Source of the DNA: Seiridium cupressi | Lineage: Eukaryota > Ascomycota > Sordariomycetes > Amphisphaeriales > Sporocadaceae | Direction of reading: 5' to 3' | DNA: 16,146 bases | Assembly (NCBI GenBank): GCA_036674765.1 | Contig: JARVKI010000205.1 | Coordinates: forward strand, 1-16,146 | Shown: in pieces, positions 11,251 to 16,146 of the stretch | Position numbering within the stretch: position 1 is the first letter of the stretch | How the letters are laid out: each line of letters opens with the position of its first letter | Program-made: the position numbers and the translations under genes | The notes under the pieces: generated by a model | The model's input: the letters and a program-made list of their open reading frames with translations, nothing else | What the model was told of the DNA's origin: nothing | Databases searched by the model: none

Positions 11251-12183
11251 TTCGAGATTTGTATATAATATCAGTATATATTGGCAATGTATAATGAAAT
11301 GTGTTCAGCGAGGAGGCAGTAAATTTGATATAGGTATTCTGTAAAGCAAATTAGATACTATCCATGAGCTTTTATATGTAATGGTGGAGTCCTACCGTGG
11401 ATATGGGATGGATGAGGCTTATGAACCGACCCCGATGCAAGGCGAAGGTGCGGCTTGGGCTGACATGACAATTGCCGCCGAACTGCTCAGCCCTTGGAGC
11501 TATCCAATCACAGCTAGAGTCCACAATCTGATGTCAGGCGTTTGAAGTCAGGTGACCACACTTTTGGGTCCGAAATAGCGGCCAAGTGCTCACGTCAAAT
11601 AAACTAGGGGGCTTCCTTGACCTCTGTGATTGAACTGCTGACCTAGAGACACACTGTATGCGGTAATAGGTGAGATAACAGCCCCCAACAACCTATGCGT
11701 CACCGTCATTGACTCCTCCGTAATGCTACAGTATTTAGTCACATGAAATGCATCTGTCCAAACGAAGTCGATGGTCTAGTATGGCGAAGCTTCCAGTAAG
11801 GATTGCCTCCCTCAAGTTTAGGATTTCGTATGCAGAATGAAGGTCACCGTAACCTGTAAGGGGCAGAGGATCGACCTCAGGTGGCGTGCATATGACTATT
11901 CAAGCAACCGTGTCTGCCTGTTGCGGCTTGTGGTAGTCTTCGTCAGCTTTCTATCCGACTCGATCTGTCCAGAGCCAAGTGTATTCTATTTTCCAAGTGC
12001 AGATATACGGCAGGCTGACAGGAGGGAGCCTATGCCAATGCTAATATATCCCAGTATTTCCTCCTTGCGTCAATCTCAAGTTCACAGCATACCAGTTCCC
12101 AATTTCACATCAGAACAACTCAAAAGATTACAGGATACCAATTCACGAAAGTGCAAGATCAATTTTCTTTTCTTTTCAAGAAA
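11251..12183. promoter_or_regulatory. Shared divergent promoter region
   Basis: This 933-bp gap separates the start codons of the GH128-CAP gene (leftward) and the two-domain thaumatin-like gene (rightward), so both promoters must lie here. On the left side there is a CCAAT box on the minus strand (11280-11284) and TATA-like runs at 11262-11280, very close to the start codon. Two AGGGG stress-element-like words occur at 11606-11610 and 11859-11863, and an ACGTCA word at 11592-11597. A CT-rich run (about 12162-12180) directly precedes ATG 12184, as is common in fungal core promoters. These short words also occur by chance. An ORF at 11837-12265 overlaps the true gene and looks non-coding. Confidence 0.55.
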
Positions 12184-13658
12184 ATGCATTACCTTCTCAT
12201 TCACAACCGGTCTAACCATCCCCAGACATTTCAATGTCACGGCTACAATGCCAACAAGGATCTAACCATTAAAGCGCAGGGTCAAGCCAAGATTGAAGCC
12301 GCCGATGGCACTTCAGGTGCCATCATTGCCGTACATGACGGTGTCATTGGTGAACAATGCGAAATTACCAAGCATGGCTGGATGGGAAACGACACCATCG
12401 ATATTAGCAACATTGTCGGAGCCGGTGGAAATATGACATGCCAGCAGGTTGGTGACCCTGCCGGGAAGTTCAAAGGCCATGAGATTTTCATGCAGGCTTG
12501 CAATCAGGCCTACCACAAGCTGTCCCAAGACAAAAAGAATCAGTTGAGTGGCCATGTCTTCCTGGATGCCCAAGGCAATGTGAAGCGCATTGGGCCTCCC
12601 AAAGAATTTCGGCCTCTGGAAGAGTTCGTTCGGACCTTCGCGAATGGCCGCACCTATATTGGCGTTGGTGCATGGTAAGACTCATTTGTTCTGCGGAATA
12701 TTGAACGTCTGCTGATGAGTTTTAAGGGGGCCGAGTGCTGGTAACCCGGCAGATAACGCGCAGAGCTCGGCCGGCAAAGGCAGCAAAGACATTCTCATTG
12801 TCTACAGTGTACTGCTCCATCCCATACCTAGCACAGCATACTTGACATGACGTACTAATACTGTCCCAGGATGGCAATGCCGCACCCGACCCATCAAAGC
12901 CGTTTACTGGACAATCAGTCGAAGCAGCTGCAGTTGGGTTCACTACGTTGTCGGTTGAGGATCCACGTGAGATCGGCGCAGTCCAAGAGGACAAGTTAGC
13001 TGAGCAAGCTGAGTCAGGCGCAACGAACGCCACTGTTGCGGCCGCGGCCACAGAGGCAGCTGACACCGTCGGAGTTATGGCTACCGCTGCAAACGGCCCC
13101 GGCATCATGCTGACTAATAAATCCTCCAAGAAACACACCTACTACTTCTATGACAACTACTGGAACGGTAATGGCGAAGCGGGCGCAAACTTCGATCACC
13201 CGCTTAAGCATGTCGATATTGACCCCAACCAGACTGTCTACGTCCCTCTGGATTCGAAGTTTAAAGGCCGTGTTCAGCGCGGAGACCAGCAGCCAGCGAC
13301 TTGGGGTGAATTCCAGGTCAAGGCCTCAAATGACGGAAAGGCGCACGGCGATATCTCGTTGCAACAGGGATGCGATGGTGCAGCCACTGTCGCTTCGACG
13401 GACGGTACCAATGTGTCTAACGGATTCGTCAAGGACATCGTCAAAGATGCACCGGCCGCAGCAACTGGCAAGAAGCCCAATGGTGAGAAGGTCCTGGCCA
13501 GCACAGAAGGGAACTGGACCGGCCCCGGTAACCAAACGGCTGTGGACTGGGAGTATAAGCAGCTTGGACATGGAAAGGCATACATCAAGGGAGGAACTGG
13601 GGTTCCGGATATAGCCAGCAAGAACAACCTTCTCCACTTCACTTTCTACGTCGTTTAG
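12184..13658 (+). CDS. Two-domain protein, distantly thaumatin-like halves, unknown function, 453 aa
   Basis: Three exons were read by eye: 12184-12674, 12727-12808 and 12870-13658. The introns are 52 nt (branch CTGAT, end taag) and 61 nt (branch tactaatac, end cccag); phases agree and give 453 codons plus stop. The start is the first ATG, with A at -3. The N-terminal half (1-165) and C-terminal half (about 267-453) share a layout: NxS near the start, an aromatic strand, a GE-containing strand, then a DIS motif (73-75 and 352-354) followed by a Gly-rich loop. The DIS...G pattern recalls the DVSLVDGFN strand of thaumatin-like proteins, but there are only five cysteines instead of the usual many. 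An Ala/Glu-rich linker (about 205-265) joins the halves. The C-terminal half carries YYFYDNYWNGNG, WGEFQV and GGTGVPDIAS. No signal peptide or membrane segment is seen. It is divergent from the GH128-CAP gene. Fold assignment is tentative; function unknown. Confidence 0.82.
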
Positions 13659-14263
13659 ATGCAGGAACCGTGATGTTGGAGAGCAGGGTGAGAACAGATT
13701 AGTCAATCTGGCTATAACTCTCGTTTATTCATTTAGTCGGAGCAAGCATGAAGAATTTTCTAGATTTACGTATTAAGTTATTTGATTTTACATCTAGATT
13801 TCCATTGCGTGTCGGATTATGGCAGACAGGAAATTCTTTCTGCAACATAACGCTGTTCCATGTACAGTTGGATGCCCGCGCGAAAGGCGTTGCCCACGGC
13901 ACGGCAAGGCCCGCGGCAAATAGCTCCCCGCGGGAAGCAAAAATGCTTAGCGCAAGCCATCACTATAGCAGGAATGACAGACAAGTCTTTGTCCAATCTT
14001 AAGCTGGTGTTTGATGAAAACTCTTGGCCTGAACACTAACACTCACTTGGCGAATAGAGGTCATCTGCATTACGAACGTGCTGGTTCAAAACTCAATAAT
14101 TCCATATAGCGGATAGAGCTGAAAGACGCTAGATTGCGGCAATCATGACAACAATTATGGTCTTTATTGCGATTATCTCAATCATCAAATGTGAGCAATG
14201 ACATGCAGTAGCATTATTGACAACCTAGAGAAATGTATTCTGAACTACAAATTGCTTGGAAGA
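13659..14263. other. Convergent 3' intergenic region
   Basis: This holds the 3' flanks of the two-domain gene (plus) and of the dehydrogenase (minus). One ORF, 13748-14002, has no recognisable content. A GC-rich inverted repeat lies at 13910-13934. No polyadenylation signal could be assigned with confidence. Confidence 0.5.
13910..13934. repeat. Perfect 7-bp inverted repeat
   Basis: cccgcgg (13910-13916) and ccgcggg (13928-13934) are exact reverse complements with 11 nt between, in otherwise ordinary sequence. The same two words also flank a wider interval around 8056-8130. It could be a short transposon footprint or a 3'-flank hairpin; both are inference. Confidence 0.4.
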
Positions 14264-15214
14264 CTATCTCCTGCTCTGCTGTATAATGTCCTCTACGACA
14301 TCTAATTTCATCATCTTCCGGAGAAACCCATCTGACACGCCAACAGGCATAAAAGCAGCCAGACGCGCCCAAACAGCGCTCTCGCCCCTCCAGATCATGG
14401 CTGGTGGATTGCGCTTCATCAAGTCACTCATCACGCCTTCGGCCCACTTCTCTGCCGTGGTACCCTTTCCATCGAATTGCTTCTGGCTCATGGCCGCCTC
14501 GACCATCTCACGGGCGGGCTCGTAAAAGGATCCTTCGGGAAGCATCTGCTGCATGCCTTCGACGTTGTTGATGTTGCTGTTTTGGATGAAATTGCTCTGC
14601 ACCATGGCGGTTTTGAGCTCTACTACGCGGATCCCGAATGCCGCGAGCTCCAGGCGCATCCCGTCAGAGAGCCGGGCAAAAGCCGCTTTGGAGGCGCTGT
14701 AAACGCTTTGCCACGGCATTGCCGCTGTGGACCCAACGGAGGTGTGATTCACTATCATCGGGGTTGCAGGGCCATCTCTAACTGGCGTGTAAGATGCAGA
14801 CTTCATCAACAAAGGCAGGAAGGCCTGGGTGACGGCAAGATGAGCCCAGACGTTGAGATCGAAGAGAGTCTTGGCCGAGTCTAACAAGACATCTGATATG
14901 GGCGCTGCGTAGTGCCCGCCTGCGTTGTTGATGAGGATGTCTAAGCCCCTGGGCTCAATAGTGCTAGGAGTAGATGAATGTGTGGAGAGTGCTTGTGTGA
15001 TGATGTCGACGGCAGAGGCGATGGAGACCGTGGATGTGACGTCTAGGGGGATGGTATGAATCCCTAGCGAGGAGAGCGGCGTTAACTTGTCCAGGTTTCG
15101 GGCTGAAGCGTACGCGTGGTGGCCGGCAGTGTGGAAGGCTACCGCGAGTGCGGCGCCCATCCCACCCGGAGAACACCCTGTGATCAGAACAGTAAGTTTC
15201 CTAGGCTCGGCCAT
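14264..15214 (-). CDS. Short-chain dehydrogenase/reductase, Ayr1-like, 316 aa
   Basis: This is a single-exon classical SDR. It has the nucleotide-binding motif TGCSPGGMG (residues 12-20), SAR at 37-39 (compatible with NADPH binding), NNAG at 96-99, a structural Asn at 121, catalytic Ser159 (HTSVGS), and Tyr172 with Lys176 in YSASK. The Ser-Tyr spacing of 13 is typical. Sequence and length resemble the Ayr1 group (NADPH-dependent 1-acyldihydroxyacetone-phosphate reductase) and related mould dehydrogenases, so lipid or secondary-metabolite ketones are possible substrates; the true one cannot be read from sequence. The start has a strong context (caaccATGG), and no signal peptide is seen. It looks intact, in contrast to the two broken genes on the left. 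It is convergent with the two-domain thaumatin-like gene, so the two are unlikely to share a promoter. Confidence 0.93.
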   Translation of the reverse strand: MAEPRKLTVLITGCSPGGMGAALAVAFHTAGHHAYASARNLDKLTPLSSLGIHTIPLDVTSTVSIASAVDIITQALSTHSSTPSTIEPRGLDILINNAGGHYAAPISDVLLDSAKTLFDLNVWAHLAVTQAFLPLLMKSASYTPVRDGPATPMIVNHTSVGSTAAMPWQSVYSASKAAFARLSDGMRLELAAFGIRVVELKTAMVQSNFIQNSNINNVEGMQQMLPEGSFYEPAREMVEAAMSQKQFDGKGTTAEKWAEGVMSDLMKRNPPAMIWRGESAVWARLAAFMPVGVSDGFLRKMMKLDVVEDIIQQSRR

Positions 15215-15466
15215 GGTTGAGGTCGGGGTCCTTCTAATATATCACGAGTATCACTGTGGCTTCACCTGGTAATGGCTTGTAGAATATGAAATGTTGTCCG
15301 AATAGTATTATTAGAGGCGATGCTAGAGGGATCATATGCGAATGGACACATATATTCCAATAACATGGAATCCAGAGGACTAAAAATATTAAACAGCGGT
15401 CTTCTGCACACGGCGATCAATTATCTGCTTCCACTGGGGCCATATGCGGACTACATGGTTGTCTAC
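15215..15466. promoter_or_regulatory. Upstream region of the dehydrogenase gene
   Basis: This stretch must carry the promoter of the minus-strand dehydrogenase. I see no clear TATA or CCAAT element in a convincing position and no other gene. Confidence 0.4.
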
Positions 15467-15511
15467 GCGGAGTATGCGGAGTATGCGGAGTATGCGGAGT
15501 GTGCGGAGTGT
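15467..15511. repeat. 9-bp tandem repeat, five units
   Basis: Three exact copies of gcggagtat are followed by two of gcggagtgt, then a diverging acgg. The unit length is a multiple of three, so all frames stay open through it; on the plus strand it reads Ala-Glu-Tyr/Cys repeats inside a short ORF (15320-15523) that has no other support as a gene. It is a minisatellite, likely variable between strains. Confidence 0.85.
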
Positions 15512-15691
15512 ACGGACAACTAAAGCGATAGCTCGGGAAATGTCCGCGCACGCTACCCAAAGAGGCTTAGCCGCAGTCCGCAAGTCCGCCTATCGTCTCT
15601 GTAGGGAAGCCACGGTGGGGCTCAGATTGTGCACGCACTTATATTGCCTAGACATCAACAAGCGTCTATTGACATGAAGCGTTGCCGTTAG

Positions 15692-15931
15692 AAAGGCTTA
15701 GGTATCCCTGGCTTCGGTGAGCCATATGCTTTTATATCACAACACCAAATACAACCATTCCTCGAAAATGTTGTCTCTACCGATGGCTGTTACACAACCT
15801 TGGCAACAGCTACAATTGGCCCGCCTTGGGGCTCCTGGACAACGACCACGGCTGTAGTGCTCCCAGACATCTGTAAAGGCATAAATAGTAAAGCTTTTAT
15901 AATTACGAACTATTTGAAGACTTTTTATTAA
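15692..15931 (+). pseudogene. Possible remnant of a Thr-rich extracellular protein
   Basis: The frame is open from just after a TAG (15689-15691) to TAA (15929-15931), 79 codons without an ATG. The middle part reads STDGCYTTLATATIGPPWGS followed by WTTTT, resembling Thr-rich repeat regions of fungal cell-surface or adhesin-like proteins. It may be a fragment of such a gene or part of an adjacent repeat. The evidence is only this short stretch. Confidence 0.2.
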
Positions 15932-16056
15932 ATTAGTATATTTCCCAAAATAATGTTATTATTTAAGCCTTTGAAATACGAGGGACTGTTAAATGGTCTC
16001 TATATTCAATTCATAACTTCTTACGGGGTGACGACAAATAATATCAATTCAGCGTA
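15932..16056. other. AT-rich stretch, possible edge of a repeat
   Basis: The sequence becomes AT-rich from about 15880 and then returns to GC-rich near 16080. A tgttaaatgg word at about 15989 could be an LTR start (LTRs begin TG), but no matching end lies in the window. No gene is seen. Confidence 0.3.
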
Positions 16057-16112
16057 TCGTACGAAGGAAAAGAGAGGAGTCTTCTCCTCGTACGAAACCG
16101 TGGGTTCACGGT
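16057..16112. repeat. Nested inverted repeats near window end
   Basis: The self-complementary octamer tcgtacga occurs at 16057-16064 and 16088-16095. Together with flanking bases (tcgtacgaaggaaaag and cttctcctcgtacga) it forms an imperfect hairpin. A second perfect 6-bp stem, accgtg and cacggt (16097-16102, 16107-16112), has a GGTT loop. The GC-rich sequence after it runs off the window. This is compatible with a transposon or LTR leader, but the class is unknown. Confidence 0.6.
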
Positions 16113-16146
16113 CCTGGCGGACGGCTCCCGGCTGCCGACGACGGTC

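Noticed and set aside
11837..12265. 142-codon plus-strand ORF before the two-domain gene
   Set aside because: It overlaps the first exon in another frame, has no family likeness, and covers what should be promoter and 5' leader.
12722..13138. Minus-strand 138-codon ORF, rich in Ala and Val
   Set aside because: It is opposite the Ala/Glu linker of the plus-strand gene; the composition is the mirror of that coding sequence.
13150..13706. Several 120-155 codon ORFs in other frames and on the minus strand
   Set aside because: All lie over the third exon of the plus-strand two-domain gene, which has motif and splice support.
1..16146. tRNA, rRNA, telomere repeats or CRISPR array
   Set aside because: No B-box-like GGTTC element in a tRNA context, no rRNA core words, no TTAGGG runs and no spaced direct repeats were found by reading.

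Overview
The window looks like nuclear DNA of a filamentous ascomycete (Pezizomycotina, most likely Eurotiales such as Aspergillus or Penicillium; inference). The reasons are an AT-rich block with the signature of repeat-induced point mutation (RIP), a HET-domain gene remnant, genes split by 52-68 nt GT-AG introns with CTRAY-type branch sites, and typical mould enzyme families. No bacterial operon logic, CRISPR array, tRNA or rRNA was seen.

Layout. 1-2345 is an extremely AT-rich, CpA-depleted, RIP-destroyed repeat. It ends in an 11-bp tandem repeat and a GC-rich hairpin just before a sharp change to normal composition. 2394-3532 (minus) is a broken and truncated HET-domain gene. 3973-5271 (minus) is a secreted alpha/beta-hydrolase (PAF-acetylhydrolase-like) with a complete catalytic core but two frame breaks near its N-terminus. 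5272-9597 is about 4.3 kb without a recognisable gene, holding only two weak short ORFs.

9598-13658 is the most interesting part. A minus-strand five-exon gene (9598-11250) encodes a 470-residue fusion of a GH128/Asl1-type glycoside hydrolase core and a complete CAP/PR-1 (SCP) domain. A plus-strand three-exon gene (12184-13658) encodes a 453-residue protein with two related, distantly thaumatin-like halves joined by an Ala/Glu-rich linker. They are transcribed divergently from a shared 933-bp region, and neither has a visible signal peptide. I reconstructed both exon structures by eye; reading frame, splice sites and family motifs agree at every junction. The pair joins PR-1-like, beta-glucanase-like and PR-5-like modules, which suggests a co-regulated cell-wall or antagonism module (inference).

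14264-15214 (minus) is an intact Ayr1-like short-chain dehydrogenase/reductase. The right end holds a 9-bp tandem repeat (15467-15511), a short protein-like remnant (15692-15931), and an AT-rich stretch leading into inverted repeats (16057-16112) that may be the edge of another repeat. The functional genes thus sit between decayed genes and repeats, as in a fast-evolving accessory or subtelomere-like region.
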